Below, piece by piece: positions 42,720 to 53,682 of a stretch of DNA of 64,000 bases. Made by a program: the position numbers and the translations under genes. Origin of the DNA: Prochlorococcus sp. AG-412-C21. GTDB lineage: Bacteria > Cyanobacteriota > Cyanobacteriia > PCC-6307 > Cyanobiaceae. Under the pieces are notes generated by a model. That model searched no databases. It saw nothing but the letters and a program-made list of their open reading frames with translations, and was not told where the DNA came from. The stretch lies in assembly GCA_003214975.1 (NCBI GenBank), contig QCKZ01000001.1, positions 22,896 to 86,895 of the forward strand, given 5' to 3'. The stretch's first letter is position 1, and each line of letters opens with the position of its first letter.

Positions 42720-43688
42720 ATGGAAATAGCAAATGATATCACTTCTCTAGTTGGCAATACACCATTAGTGAAATTAAATCGAATCAGAAAGTACTTTAAT
42801 ATTTATCCAGAAATTATAGCCAAGCTTGAAAGTTTTAATCCATCAGCGTCAGTTAAAGATCGAATTGCTTATTCAATGTTACGTAAAGCTGAAGAAGAAG
42901 GATTGATTACACCAGATAAAACAACATTAATTGAAGCGACTAGTGGAAATACTGGAATAGCATTAGCAATGGTTGCTGCAGCTAAAGGCTACAAATTGAT
43001 ATTAACTATGCCAGATACGATGAGTATTGAGAGAAGGGCAATGTTGAGAGCTTATGGTGCAGAATTACAGCTAACTCCAGGGAAAGAAGGGATGAAAGGA
43101 GCTTTAGATTTAGCTAATGAGTTGTCTTCAAGTATTACTAATAGCTATCAATTTAATCAATTTGAAAACTTCGCTAATCCAGATATTCATGAAAGAACAA
43201 CAGGGCCAGAAATATGGGCTCAATCTAACAATAATTTAGATGGACTAGTTACAGGAGTAGGGACAGGAGGAACAATAACAGGTTGCGCACGTTTTTTAAA
43301 AAAAGTTAATCCAAGTTGCAAAATTTATGCCGTTGAGCCCAAAAAAAGTGCTGTTATTTCTGGAGAGAAAGCAGGATCTCATTCTATTCAAGGGATAGGA
43401 GCCGGTTTCGTACCAAAAGTTTTGAATAGTAAATTAATAGACGAAATTATACAAATAGATGATGATGAAGCGTTTTATTATGGACGTTTATTAGCTCGAT
43501 TAGAAGGACTTTTATCGGGTATCAGCAGCGGCGCAGCATTAGCTGCAACTATAAAAATCGGAGAAAGTAAAGAACTAATAAATAAAAGATTGATAGTTAT
43601 TCTACCAAGTTTTGGTGAAAGATATTTATCAACCGCAATGTTTGAATCTAATACTTCAATTCAAGCTAGACAAGATGGTTACCTTTAG
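42720..43688 (+). CDS. cysK: Cysteine synthase
   Basis: NPSASVKDRIAYSM; EATSGNTGIALA; VGTGGTITGCARFLK. Confidence 0.95.
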   Translation: MEIANDITSLVGNTPLVKLNRIRKYFNIYPEIIAKLESFNPSASVKDRIAYSMLRKAEEEGLITPDKTTLIEATSGNTGIALAMVAAAKGYKLILTMPDTMSIERRAMLRAYGAELQLTPGKEGMKGALDLANELSSSITNSYQFNQFENFANPDIHERTTGPEIWAQSNNNLDGLVTGVGTGGTITGCARFLKKVNPSCKIYAVEPKKSAVISGEKAGSHSIQGIGAGFVPKVLNSKLIDEIIQIDDDEAFYYGRLLARLEGLLSGISSGAALAATIKIGESKELINKRLIVILPSFGERYLSTAMFESNTSIQARQDGYL

Positions 43689-43702
43689 TACTTCATTCAA
43701 AA

Positions 43703-44380
43703 ATGGAAAAAAACTTTTATGAAGAATTAGGCCTTGAAAAAAATGCAACCAAAAGTGAAATTAAATCTTCATATCGTTCTTTAGTAAAGAAGCATCATCC
43801 TGATGCAGGCGGAGAAAAAGAAAGATTTCTTGCAATACAAAATGCCTGGGAGACTTTAAATGACCCTATAAAAAAAGCTGAATATGATAGAAAAAATTTT
43901 TCTTCCGTTAGCTTATTTGATTCATTAAATGAAAATTGGGAAGAGAAGTTTAAGTCAAAAAAATATAATTCATCAATTAAAGACAAAGAAGTTGAAACAT
44001 GGATTAGAGATATTTACAGTCCCATAAATAGATTAATTAGCCAAATAATTAAACCTTTAAATAATGAAATAAAAGAACTATCTGCTGATCCTTATGATAG
44101 TCAATTAATGGAAGATTTTTGCAGTTATATAAGAATTTCACAAAAGAAAATAGAAAAAGTTGACAAAATTTATAATACAAAATTAGTACCACAGTCTATT
44201 TCAGCTTTAGGCTTGGATCTTTATCATTGTTTTTCAAAAGTTAAAGATGCACTAACAGAGCTTGATAGATATACACAAGGATACGTAGATGATTACTTAT
44301 TTGATGGTAAAGAAATGATTAAAGAAGCAAAAAGAATTCAATCAAAGATGGCTTTAGAGAAAAAAAATAAAAATTTTTAG
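43703..44380 (+). CDS. DnaJ-domain protein
   Basis: YEELGLEKNATKSEIKSSYRSLVKKHHPDAGGEKERF. Confidence 0.92.
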   Translation: MEKNFYEELGLEKNATKSEIKSSYRSLVKKHHPDAGGEKERFLAIQNAWETLNDPIKKAEYDRKNFSSVSLFDSLNENWEEKFKSKKYNSSIKDKEVETWIRDIYSPINRLISQIIKPLNNEIKELSADPYDSQLMEDFCSYIRISQKKIEKVDKIYNTKLVPQSISALGLDLYHCFSKVKDALTELDRYTQGYVDDYLFDGKEMIKEAKRIQSKMALEKKNKNF

Positions 44381-44393
44381 ATATAAAATCTTT

Positions 44394-44627
44394 TTAGATA
44401 TATTCTTTAAGTTGATCTAATTTTAACCAAACATCTGGAACAGGCCTTCGCCATCGAATCTGAGCATATTCTTCTTTGACAGCAAGAATCTCTCCAGGAC
44501 CTTCAAAAACATAATTAGGTAAATCATCATCACTTGCAAGCGCCTCAATACTTTTTATATAATTTGCTCTGTCGACAAAAACTAAGCTTCCTTTCTTAAG
44601 AGGTTTCTTTGGAATAGAATCTGTCAT
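44394..44627 (-). CDS. ndhO: NDH-1 subunit NdhO
   Basis: KKGSLVFVDRANYIKSIEALASDDDLPNYVFEGPGEIL...IRWRRPVPDVWLKLDQLKEY. Confidence 0.9.
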   Translation of the reverse strand: MTDSIPKKPLKKGSLVFVDRANYIKSIEALASDDDLPNYVFEGPGEILAVKEEYAQIRWRRPVPDVWLKLDQLKEYI

Positions 44628-44764
44628 AATAAAGTCTACGAAGTTATCTGAAATTTATTATACAAAATCTTGTTTGATAAATATTTAAAAAAAATTGATT
44701 ATGGAATAATAACTACAAACGTCTAAAAAATTTAATAACCTTAGTGAATAAATATCTATACAAT

Positions 44765-45691
44765 ATGCGTCTATTACTACTTGGGTGTACTGGATTTGTT
44801 GGAAAAGAATTAGTACCAACACTAATTAATGAAAATCACGAGATATACATTGTAAGTAGAAAACCTATAAATCAATTAAAGCTTGATTTAGATTTCAATA
44901 AATTTAAATTTTTTCAAATAGATTTATCAAAAGAACAAAACTGGAATAACGAAAATCTTCTAAATATTTTAAAAGAGACAGATGGAATTATTAACTTAAT
45001 GGGAGAACCCATAGCAGAAAAAAAATGGACTTATTCACAAAAACAGGAGATAGAAAATAGTAGGATTAACACTACGAAATTTATGATGAAGACTCTTAAA
45101 AATTTCAAAGTCAACCCAAAAGTTATTATAAATGGATCAGCAATAGGTTATTACGGGACAAGTTTATCAGATGAATTCACTGAAAAAAGTATTGGAGGCA
45201 AGGACTTTTTAGCTAATCTTTGCAAACGATGGGAAGAAGTTGCTGCTGAAAAACCATTTTTCTCAAGGTTAGTTATTTTTAGAATAGGAATTGTTCTAGA
45301 GGCAGATGGAGGTGCATTAGGAAAAATGCTTCCTGTATTTAAAATTGGATTAGGCGGTCCAATTGGAGATGGTATGCAATGGATGAGTTGGATTCATAGA
45401 AGTGATTTATGTGCCTTAATAAGTAACGCCTTAGTTGATAAAAAATATTCAGGCGTATTTAATGCTGTTGCACCAAAGCCCGAATTAATGAAGGATTTTT
45501 CTCAGACTTTAGGAAAATGCCTTAATAGACCTAATTTACTCCCGGTACCAGGAGCAGTTTTAAAAATATTGTTAGGAGATGGAGCAAAAGTTGTATTAGA
45601 AGGACAAAAAGTAATTAGCATTAAACTCAAAAATTTTAATTTTAAATATCCTCTTCTTGAGAAAGCACTTTACGCCTCCACCAAGAATTAA
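44765..45691 (+). CDS. NAD-dependent epimerase/TIGR01777 family protein
   Basis: MRLLLLGCTGFVGKELVPTL; GSAIGYYG; ATG at 44765 preferred over upstream GTG. Confidence 0.87.
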   Translation: MRLLLLGCTGFVGKELVPTLINENHEIYIVSRKPINQLKLDLDFNKFKFFQIDLSKEQNWNNENLLNILKETDGIINLMGEPIAEKKWTYSQKQEIENSRINTTKFMMKTLKNFKVNPKVIINGSAIGYYGTSLSDEFTEKSIGGKDFLANLCKRWEEVAAEKPFFSRLVIFRIGIVLEADGGALGKMLPVFKIGLGGPIGDGMQWMSWIHRSDLCALISNALVDKKYSGVFNAVAPKPELMKDFSQTLGKCLNRPNLLPVPGAVLKILLGDGAKVVLEGQKVISIKLKNFNFKYPLLEKALYASTKN

Positions 45692-45911
45692 TACCATTTA
45701 CTAAAGCACCAATAATTAGAATTGTTATCAATGGGACTATAAGAGGATTCCAAACTATCTGAATAAAATCAATAAAAATAAATATTCCATTAAATTGCAT
45801 AATTATTGCAAAAACAAAAAATATTGCAAAAAAAATTACTGTAAATAAGTTTATTAACAACAAATTATCAATTATTTGTTTTAAGTTATTTTGATTATTT
45901 TCCTTAGTCAT
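45642..45911 (-). CDS. Small membrane protein, conserved hypothetical
   Basis: Two hydrophobic segments; 3' end overlaps the convergent 44765-45691 gene by 50 bp. Confidence 0.65.
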   Translation of the reverse strand: MTKENNQNNLKQIIDNLLLINLFTVIFFAIFFVFAIIMQFNGIFIFIDFIQIVWNPLIVPLITILIIGALVNGINSWWRRKVLSQEEDI

Positions 45912-47106
45912 TTCTTATGACAAAATTCATATCATCAACCATCTTAATACAAGCTTTGTTTTCACCTAGTCTTTTTTTGGCATTTTCATTACATGAAATT
46001 AAAAACTTCTTATTTAGCTTAATTAAGTATATTACCTTTATGATCAAGTTTATTGTCTGATTTATTTGATCCTGCTTATTTTTATAATTACTGGCACAAA
46101 AAACATATTTCCCAAGCAAACGTCTTTGAGCTTCTGCAAAAGACTTTGTAAATTGTGGACCTTTACCTTCAATTTGAATAACTGGTTTTCCTAATCCAGT
46201 CGCCTGCTCTGCGGCTGTTCCTGCCATGCTAATACAGCATCTACTTTGAAATAATATTTCGTCAAAATTATTCCAATATAAATTCACTTTGAAAGATTTA
46301 TATTGAAATATTAAGAGATTCTTATCATTTATTTTTTCTAAGTATACCCATTTTCTATTTTTAAATATCTCCCTTATTTTTGATGAAGATAGAGAATTAA
46401 CTATTGCAAAATTAAACTCAATTTTTTCAAAATAACTCAAATCTGAAAGAGCTTCTAACACTTCTAAAATCAGAACAAAATTATCTAAAATCTCGGGAAA
46501 TCTACTCCCTGGAAATAGTCCAATACTAAATTCAGATTTCTTTAATTCTTTTTCTCTTAAAAACAACTTATCCATAAATGGATTGCCAAAAAAAGATACT
46601 TTCTTTTTTAATTGGAAAGTTAAATCATTAGCCGTAAGAAAATCTCTTGTGTATATTTTTTTTGCCTTTTTTGAGATCAAAAAAAATTTAGAGGGCCATG
46701 GTAATTTCAACTTCCCTTCATAATGACTTGAATAAGCAACTAGATATGTAAAAAAATCTTTTTTACATACCCATGCAAAAAATACTGGCACAATATCGCC
46801 AACGACAAAAAAATAATTATATTTTTTTCTTATTTTGTAAGTTAAATACAATCTTTTTAGAACATAAATTATTTCTCCTCCAAATATCTCATTTATTCTT
46901 CCCTTAAAAGAATTATAGCCAATACCTCCAGTACTAAATTCTTTAGTATTTCCAATAATCTTAATTTTTTCTTTTTCGTAATGAATTCCTCTACCAACAA
47001 TTGGCAAAGCTTCTACAGAAAAACCACTATTTACCAATTGCTTAGCTATCAAGCTTCCAGATAGATCTTCACCATGCCCATTACTCAATAATAAAATTCT
47101 GGACAA
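45904..47106 (-). CDS. Lipid-A-disaccharide synthase-related glycosyltransferase-like protein
   Basis: LLLSNGHGEDLSGSLIAKQL; CCISMAGTAAEQATGLGKPVIQIEGKGPQFT. Confidence 0.75.
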   Translation of the reverse strand: MSRILLLSNGHGEDLSGSLIAKQLVNSGFSVEALPIVGRGIHYEKEKIKIIGNTKEFSTGGIGYNSFKGRINEIFGGEIIYVLKRLYLTYKIRKKYNYFFVVGDIVPVFFAWVCKKDFFTYLVAYSSHYEGKLKLPWPSKFFLISKKAKKIYTRDFLTANDLTFQLKKKVSFFGNPFMDKLFLREKELKKSEFSIGLFPGSRFPEILDNFVLILEVLEALSDLSYFEKIEFNFAIVNSLSSSKIREIFKNRKWVYLEKINDKNLLIFQYKSFKVNLYWNNFDEILFQSRCCISMAGTAAEQATGLGKPVIQIEGKGPQFTKSFAEAQRRLLGKYVFCASNYKNKQDQINQTINLIIKVIYLIKLNKKFLISCNENAKKRLGENKACIKMVDDMNFVIRND

Positions 47107-47107
47107 T

Positions 47108-47542
47108 TTAAAAATCCAACCATTTTTTGACTTTGGTTAATTCAGGCCAATCTGGATATCTAATAAATCCGTCTTCAACCGATTCTTTCAACTCACTTTT
47201 AACATCTGGCATCATCATAGACATTTTTTTTATTAACTCAACATGATCCCTAACACCTTTATTATTAGTAGCCAAAAGAGCTAAAGACAAATTCATTCTT
47301 GCTTGCGGATCTTGCTGATTTAATCGAACAGCTTGTCTGGCAGCTGCCAAAGCCTCTTCATTATTTTTTAAGAGTAATTGAAGCCATGATAAACAAGTCC
47401 AGGCAGCAAAATGATTTGGTATTTGCTGTATAATCCTTTCAAAATCTTGGACTATAGGAATTAAATCTTGCCCAGCCTTGTATCTTGATAGAGCTGCATT
47501 GAAATCCACTTCGATAGGATTAACTTCGTTATTCATTATCAA
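47108..47542 (-). CDS. TPR-repeat protein
   Basis: TPR-like NHFAAWTCLSWLQLLLKNNEEALAAARQAVRLNQQDPQARMNLSLAL. Confidence 0.8.
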   Translation of the reverse strand: MIMNNEVNPIEVDFNAALSRYKAGQDLIPIVQDFERIIQQIPNHFAAWTCLSWLQLLLKNNEEALAAARQAVRLNQQDPQARMNLSLALLATNNKGVRDHVELIKKMSMMMPDVKSELKESVEDGFIRYPDWPELTKVKKWLDF

Positions 47543-47935
47543 TTAAACTGCAAAGGAGCTTCCACAACCGCAAGTTTGAGAAGCATTAGGGTTTACAAAA
47601 TTAAACCCACCGCCAATTAATTCCTTACTAAAATCTAATTGCATTCCATATATATATAAAAGACTTTTAGGATCGCAAACAACTTGAAAACTTTGATCAG
47701 AATTCAATGAATAATCATAAACTTTATCATCGGGATTGATTTCATTACTTCCTATAAAATCCATTGTATAACTCATCCCACTGCAGCCTCCTGATCTTAC
47801 TCCAACCCTGAGAGCTTTCTTGTCAATTTGTCCTTTTAATAAATTTGAAATTTGCTCGATAGCATCATTAGTAATTAAGATACCTTTACCATCATCAGAA
47901 TTCTTAATTTCCTGTTTAAATACTAAATTTTCCAT
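47543..47935 (-). CDS. Fe-S cluster assembly A-type carrier (IscA/SufA/ErpA family)
   Basis: [11 protein letters not shown]...CGCG; start at MENLVFK preferred over the extended ORF (47995). Confidence 0.9.
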   Translation of the reverse strand: MENLVFKQEIKNSDDGKGILITNDAIEQISNLLKGQIDKKALRVGVRSGGCSGMSYTMDFIGSNEINPDDKVYDYSLNSDQSFQVVCDPKSLLYIYGMQLDFSKELIGGGFNFVNPNASQTCGCGSSFAV

Positions 47936-48035
47936 AAACAAAGTTTTCCTACTATTTATAATATAAAAACTTAATTGATTGGATGCATAGAACAAACAAT
48001 ATCCAAACTTGGTTTGTTATAATTTAAGAAAAAAA

Positions 48036-49490
48036 GTGAAAATTGCAATAGTCGGTTCTGGATTAGCTGGTCTTACAGCCGCGGTCAATTTAGTTGAAAA
48101 CGGCCACGAAGTAGAAATTTATGAGAGCAGGTCTTTTTGGGGAGGAAAAGTCGGAAGTTGGGAAGATAAGGACGGCAATCACATAGAAATGGGATTACAT
48201 GTATTTTTTTATAATTATGCCAATCTATTTAAATTAATGAAAAAAGTGGGAGCTTTGGATAATTTACTCCCGAAAGATCATACTCATCTGTTTATAAATA
48301 ATGGTGGCAATTTGAAATCTTTAGATTTTAGATTCCCCTTAGGTGCTCCATTTAATGGACTAAAAGCGTTTTTTACAACTGAACAACTTACTTGGGTAGA
48401 CAAGTTCAGGAATGCCCTAGCTTTAGGGACAAGTCCAATTGTTAGAGGATTAATAGACTATGAAGGTGCAATGAAAATAATTAGAGATCTAGATAGAATT
48501 AGTTTTAAAGAATGGTTTTTAAATCATGGTGGAAGTGAACAAAGTTTAGAAAGAATGTGGGATCCTATCGCATATGCTTTGGGTTTTATCAATTGCAAAG
48601 ATATTTCAGCAAGATGTATGCTAACTATCTTCATGATGTTTGCTTCAAAAACAGAAGCCTCAAAACTTAATCTTTTAAAAGGTTCTCCTCATAAGTGGTT
48701 AACACAACCTATTGTCGATTACATCACAAATAAAGGGGGTAAGATCCATCTAAACCATAAGGTGGAAGAAATTATTTATGAAAAGGAATCTTCCTCTTAT
48801 TCGGTTAATCAGTTAAAAATATCTTCTCCTGAAGGAACTAAGACAGTGTTTGCAGATAAATTTCTAGCTGCCTGTGATGTTCCTGGAATTAAAAAAATAA
48901 TCCCAAAAGAATGGTATCAATTTAAAGAATTTGCAGGTTTAAAAAAACTGAGAGCTGTTGCAGTAGCCACAATCCAATTAAGATACGACGGTTGGGTTAC
49001 CGAATTACAAAAGGATAATACTGGAAACTCCCCCACTGGACTCGATAACCTTCTATATTCTGCTGATGCTTCTTTCAGTTGTTTTGCTGATTTAGCACTC
49101 GCAAGTCCAGCAGACTATAGAAAAAAAGATATGGGATCACTACTTCAATGTGTTTTAACTCCCGGTGATAGATGGATGGGAAGATCTACAGAAAGAATTA
49201 CAAAAGAAATAGATAAAGAAGTCCGCCGGCTATTCCCATCTTCAGAAAACCTTAAATTGCTTTGGAGTAACGTAGTACAAATTCCACAATCACTTTATAG
49301 AGAATCTCCCGGTATGGAACCTTTTAGACCTGATCAAAAAACATCCATATCTAATTTCTTTATGGCTGGTAGTTATACTAAACAAGATTATATAGACTCT
49401 ATGGAGGGAGCTACAATGAGTGGTCATTTAGCTGCGGCAGCAATTTTAGAGAAGAAAGCCGAATTAGCAAAAAATCTGGCAGTTAGTTAA
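48036..49490 (+). CDS. zds: Zeta-carotene desaturase
   Basis: [48 protein letters not shown] at 48036 preferred. Confidence 0.93.
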   Translation: MKIAIVGSGLAGLTAAVNLVENGHEVEIYESRSFWGGKVGSWEDKDGNHIEMGLHVFFYNYANLFKLMKKVGALDNLLPKDHTHLFINNGGNLKSLDFRFPLGAPFNGLKAFFTTEQLTWVDKFRNALALGTSPIVRGLIDYEGAMKIIRDLDRISFKEWFLNHGGSEQSLERMWDPIAYALGFINCKDISARCMLTIFMMFASKTEASKLNLLKGSPHKWLTQPIVDYITNKGGKIHLNHKVEEIIYEKESSSYSVNQLKISSPEGTKTVFADKFLAACDVPGIKKIIPKEWYQFKEFAGLKKLRAVAVATIQLRYDGWVTELQKDNTGNSPTGLDNLLYSADASFSCFADLALASPADYRKKDMGSLLQCVLTPGDRWMGRSTERITKEIDKEVRRLFPSSENLKLLWSNVVQIPQSLYRESPGMEPFRPDQKTSISNFFMAGSYTKQDYIDSMEGATMSGHLAAAAILEKKAELAKNLAVS

Positions 49491-49493
49491 TTT

Positions 49494-49964
49494 ATGGGTA
49501 CTTGGCTTAAACATGACGTAATAACAGTAGTTAATGCACCTCTTGAAAATGTTTGGAATACATGGAGTGATTTAGACTCAATGTCACTTTGGATGAGCTG
49601 GATAGAGTCTGTAAAAACAGTTGATGAAGAAACCACAAAATTACCAGATTTAACAGAATGGACATTAGCTGCAAATGGTTTTAGGTTTAAATGGAAAGCT
49701 CAAATCACTGAAAGGATCGACAAAAGTAAACTTAAATGGAAATCTATAGGAGGTTTACCAACAGAGGGATCAGTAGTTTTTGAAAGCAAAAGTGACCAAA
49801 TCACATCAGTAAATTTATCAATAACATATGAGCTCCCTAAAATGATTGCTCGATTTATGGAAGAAAATATCTTAGGCAAAATGGTCACAAACGAATTACA
49901 GGCGAATATTGATAGGTTTAGAGATTTGGTTGAAAAAAATTATAAAAAAGATTTGTCTAACTAA
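49494..49964 (+). CDS. SRPBCC (polyketide cyclase/START-like) protein
   Basis: VNAPLENVWNTWSDLDSMSLWMSWIESV. Confidence 0.85.
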   Translation: MGTWLKHDVITVVNAPLENVWNTWSDLDSMSLWMSWIESVKTVDEETTKLPDLTEWTLAANGFRFKWKAQITERIDKSKLKWKSIGGLPTEGSVVFESKSDQITSVNLSITYELPKMIARFMEENILGKMVTNELQANIDRFRDLVEKNYKKDLSN

Positions 49965-50766
49965 AAATATTAATTGCTACATCTAGCAATCCTTCAAAAG
50001 TATATTTTTGTGCCTGACTATCAACTCTTCCAAAAATCTTTTTGCATATTTTTGTTGTTTGAGGACCAATAGTTAACAATTTAGTTTGATCAAAATATTT
50101 TAACCATTCTTTACCAAGTGCTTTTTCTAATAAAAAAGCAGAATTTGATACGGTTTTACCGCTTGAGAAAATAATTGCATCGGCTTTTTTATTAGAAATA
50201 AGATCAATTGTATCTGCAGGAATTGCCTCAGGGCATCTAGTTTCATATGCAGCAACCTCAAATACCCGCGAACCAGCCTTTCTAAATTGATCTGAAATTA
50301 GATCCCTACCACCTGTTTGAACTCTTGGAACAAACACTCTAAGTCCATACCCAGATATTGGGAAATTATCAATTAAACTTTCGGCAACAAATTCTGGAGG
50401 TATGAAATCAGCCTTGATACCAAAATCATCAAGAGTTATTGCAGTTTTTTCTCCGACTACGGCAATTTTTGTTTTTTTAGAACACTCTTTTAAGGAACTA
50501 TTAAAATATTTAAGCCTCTTATCTACAAATTTAATCCCATTACTGCTAGAAAAAATAATCCAATGAAAATCATTTATTTGATTTAGTGCTTCGTCAAGAG
50601 GATTTAAGTTATCAGGATCGCCAATACTTATTGCAGGGAATTCATATATATTAGCTCCCTTGCTTGTGAAAATTTTTTTAATATCTTTTATCCCCTCTAT
50701 TGATCGAGTAATAATTATATTTCTTTGATCAAGAGGTAGATCAACTATTGGCATCCTTATCCTCAA
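49957..50766 (-). CDS. hemD: Uroporphyrinogen-III synthase
   Basis: IIITRSIEGIKDI; IIFSSSNGIKF; VAVVGEKTA; DAIIFSSGKTV. Confidence 0.88.
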   Translation of the reverse strand: MRIRMPIVDLPLDQRNIIITRSIEGIKDIKKIFTSKGANIYEFPAISIGDPDNLNPLDEALNQINDFHWIIFSSSNGIKFVDKRLKYFNSSLKECSKKTKIAVVGEKTAITLDDFGIKADFIPPEFVAESLIDNFPISGYGLRVFVPRVQTGGRDLISDQFRKAGSRVFEVAAYETRCPEAIPADTIDLISNKKADAIIFSSGKTVSNSAFLLEKALGKEWLKYFDQTKLLTIGPQTTKICKKIFGRVDSQAQKYTFEGLLDVAINIFS

Positions 50767-51136
50767 AATTATTATTGCCTTGGTTGCTATTTTTTATTTC
50801 ATCAAGAAGTTTCAAGACTGATAATCCTTTATCAAGAACTATATCGTCTTTAAAAATTATGTCTGGAACTCTCCTCATCTCTATTCTTTGTCCTAAATTA
50901 TGCCTAATAGAGCTCTTAGCACTATTCAAATTTTCCACAATTTCTTTCTTTACTGTCTCTTGAGCAGTAGAAGTGATATAAATTTTACAGTATTGCAAAT
51001 CACCTGATAAATCAATCTTGGAAATATTTACGAAATGATCTCTAACAAGATCACTTTCCAAATCATTTTGCAAGATAAGGGTTATTTCTTTTTTCAAAAG
51101 AGAAGAAACTTTTGCAAGACGGTAATTATTTGGCAT
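50741..51136 (-). CDS. rbfA: Ribosome-binding factor A
   Basis: RLAKVSSLLKKEITLIL; LGQRIEMRRVPDIIFKDD. Confidence 0.93.
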   Translation of the reverse strand: MPNNYRLAKVSSLLKKEITLILQNDLESDLVRDHFVNISKIDLSGDLQYCKIYITSTAQETVKKEIVENLNSAKSSIRHNLGQRIEMRRVPDIIFKDDIVLDKGLSVLKLLDEIKNSNQGNNNFEDKDANS

Positions 51137-51354
51137 TATGATTGTAAATTTAATGGATTTGTCATCGCCTGCAAGACAAAATAAACAGTTATGAAAGCAC
51201 TTAAAACAGAAGATATTAAACCTACTATTGTCAGTGGATTTGATCGATTCTTGAAAAAAGGTTCTAGCAGTGCAACAAGTCCCCCAATAATAATAGATAT
51301 TAAATACTTGGGATATCTTGCAACATTAGAGAAAAATTCGCCCATTAGCTCCAC
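51136..51354 (-). CDS. DUF751-like small membrane protein
   Basis: FFSNVARYPKYLISIIIGGLVALLEPF. Confidence 0.8.
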   Translation of the reverse strand: MELMGEFFSNVARYPKYLISIIIGGLVALLEPFFKNRSNPLTIVGLISSVLSAFITVYFVLQAMTNPLNLQS

Positions 51355-51399
51355 AAATAGATTACTTTTTTAGCTAAGTTTTAACAAACATTAAACAGC

Positions 51400-52125
51400 A
51401 TGATTACATTATATCAATTTAGGCATAGTGCTTTTTGTTTAAAAACAAGAATGGCTCTTCATGCAAAAAAACTACAATATCGAGTTGAAGAAGTAACACC
51501 TGGAATAGGTCAATTTGAAATCTTCAAATTATCAGGTCAAAAACAAGTCCCTGTAATAGTCGATAGTAATGATCAAATTATCAATGACTCTTCAACTATT
51601 TGCGAATATATAGATAAAAAAAATGATAATAATCCACTCTTTCCTGAAGAACCAATATTATTTGCGCAATGCAAATTAATTGAAGACTGGGCAGATACTA
51701 CAATGGCTACAACTTGTAGAAAAGCTTTAATAAAATCTGCGATAGAGAATCCACAGCTAAGAACTGCATTACTTCCGGATGAAATACCTTCTTCAGTTAA
51801 AAGTATTGTTGATAAATTACCTTTTGAAAATCTTAGTAAAATCTCTAATGTAGTGTTGTCTTCTAAAGATAATTTAGAGCTCCAAAAATTACTGGAAGCG
51901 TTATCAAAATCCTTGATCAATAAAAAATATTTAGTTGGAGATAGTTTATCTATTGCAGATATTTCAATTGCAGCTCAATTATCCCTTCTTAAATTCCCAA
52001 AATCTGCAGGGCCAATTCTTTCAGGAGAGGGGAGTCAAGAATACATCAATAACCCTTATCTAGAAAATCTTTTCATATGGAGGAACAATTTAGAAGAATA
52101 TCTTTTTAGTGCTCACTCTCAATAA
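51400..52125 (+). CDS. Glutathione S-transferase-like protein
   Basis: YQFRHSAFCLKTRMALHAK; GQKQVPVIVDSNDQIINDSSTICEYI. Confidence 0.88.
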   Translation: MITLYQFRHSAFCLKTRMALHAKKLQYRVEEVTPGIGQFEIFKLSGQKQVPVIVDSNDQIINDSSTICEYIDKKNDNNPLFPEEPILFAQCKLIEDWADTTMATTCRKALIKSAIENPQLRTALLPDEIPSSVKSIVDKLPFENLSKISNVVLSSKDNLELQKLLEALSKSLINKKYLVGDSLSIADISIAAQLSLLKFPKSAGPILSGEGSQEYINNPYLENLFIWRNNLEEYLFSAHSQ

Positions 52126-52819
52126 ATTCAAAAGTCAATTGATATTTATTAGTTTTAATAGCATGGATAGAAGGATCACCAACTTTTGAACCATAAGTAG
52201 CAACATATTGCACTCCACAAATTGATGGTTTGATTGAATTATTAACTTCCAATATTTCTTCGGAACATTTTTGAAATTTACTAATTGTCTCTACCTGATT
52301 AATCCTTGAAGCACCTGGCTTATGCGCTGTTTGTATAACTAACTCATCTGCGAAAAAAATATCATCATCTTGGATCTGATTCCTCCCTTTAATTCTTGAT
52401 TCAATATAAAAATCATTTTTTAAATAAGTAATTTGATTATTAATAGATTTAGGATCATTTACAACCTTGATTAAGGTGTCACCAAATATTGCTTTTCCAA
52501 TAGATTCAGAATTTTTTGCACGATTACCAACAATTAATTCTGAATCATTGTTAAAGAAATTTACTTTATAAATAACTGGCTCTTCTGAATCATTAATTAT
52601 ATCTTGAGAGGTAACAAGCCAATTCCCCTCGAACCATTTAGGATAAATTAAATCTTTAGAAGTATCAGATAATTTAAAATCTGGCAAATATAATTCTGGC
52701 CATTGATTTACACGATTTTCCAAAAACTCTCGTACGTTAGAATCTACTAAAGCAAAAGAACTTTCTAAAAAAATTCCTTGATAAGTCAAGCAAAGAATTA
52801 ATCCAAGAAGAATTTTCAT
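52106..52819 (-). CDS. Conserved cyanobacterial exported protein (DUF6816-like)
   Basis: Signal peptide; WPELYLPDFKLSDTSKDLIYPKWFEGNWLVTSQ. Confidence 0.65.
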   Translation of the reverse strand: MKILLGLILCLTYQGIFLESSFALVDSNVREFLENRVNQWPELYLPDFKLSDTSKDLIYPKWFEGNWLVTSQDIINDSEEPVIYKVNFFNNDSELIVGNRAKNSESIGKAIFGDTLIKVVNDPKSINNQITYLKNDFYIESRIKGRNQIQDDDIFFADELVIQTAHKPGASRINQVETISKFQKCSEEILEVNNSIKPSICGVQYVATYGSKVGDPSIHAIKTNKYQLTFEFIESEH

Positions 52820-52820
52820 T

Positions 52821-53078
52821 ATGTCAAATCCAATAATAAGAGCATCAGATCATTATGTATTATTAGAGCCAGATTCAAAAGAAAAAATTGTATCAAAGCA
52901 AGAAGCAATTTTATGGTTGAAGAATTGGCTTAGTAAGACAGAAACACAAACAATATATCAAAATATAGAAAATCCTGATCAGGAATTTTTTGAAGAATTA
53001 TTGGAAAGCACTTATGAATTAGAAATAAAATTAGGCTACGTTATCAAATGGTTTGCAGTAAGAATTGAACCAGATTAA
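52821..53078 (+). CDS. Chlororespiratory reduction 7 (CRR7)-like protein
   Basis: ASDHYVLLEPDSKEKIVSKQEAILWLKNWL. Confidence 0.75.
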   Translation: MSNPIIRASDHYVLLEPDSKEKIVSKQEAILWLKNWLSKTETQTIYQNIENPDQEFFEELLESTYELEIKLGYVIKWFAVRIEPD

Positions 53079-53632
53079 CTCATTATTTCTTTATGAATTG
53101 CATTGATTATTTTCATAGCAACTTCTTCAATATTTTCCCTTTTTACCTGAATTCTTAAATCTGCTTGAGAATACAAATTTTCTCTAGATTGAAAAATGCT
53201 CATATACAAATCATTTAAATTCTTTCCCTGAAGTAGTGGCCTTTTTTCAATTTCATTTTTCAATCTTTCAATTGCTATATCTTTGTCGAGATCTATCCAA
53301 GCAATTATTCCCTGTCTTAAGATTCCCCAGTTTTCCAATTTGGTAACTATTCCTCCCCCAGTTGAGATTACTAATGAAGGAATTTTGATAGTTTCTTTGA
53401 GGCAGTTTGCTTCTAATTCTCGGAAATTATCTTCTCCTTCATCATTAAAAATTTGATTGATAGATTTTTTTGCCAACTTCTCTATTAATGAATCTAAATC
53501 AATGTATTTATAATTCAATAATTCAGCCAGCTTAAAACCAGTTTTTGACTTACCAGAACCCATCATTCCTATTAAAAATATGCTTCTGCCCTTGATAGTA
53601 TGAACTGTTTTTTCGATAATGGATTGTTCCAT
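53075..53632 (-). CDS. aroK: Shikimate kinase
   Basis: FLIGMMGSGKSKTGFKLAELLNYKYIDLDSLIE; STGGGIV. Confidence 0.95.
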   Translation of the reverse strand: MEQSIIEKTVHTIKGRSIFLIGMMGSGKSKTGFKLAELLNYKYIDLDSLIEKLAKKSINQIFNDEGEDNFRELEANCLKETIKIPSLVISTGGGIVTKLENWGILRQGIIAWIDLDKDIAIERLKNEIEKRPLLQGKNLNDLYMSIFQSRENLYSQADLRIQVKRENIEEVAMKIINAIHKEIMS

Positions 53633-53682
53633 AAAGACAAAAGCGTATTTAAAACCTTAAGATAGTATTATCGCAGACAGGT

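Noticed and set aside
51573-51920. 115-aa antisense ORF in the GST gene
   Set aside because: Shadow ORF opposite a GST-like protein with clear motifs.
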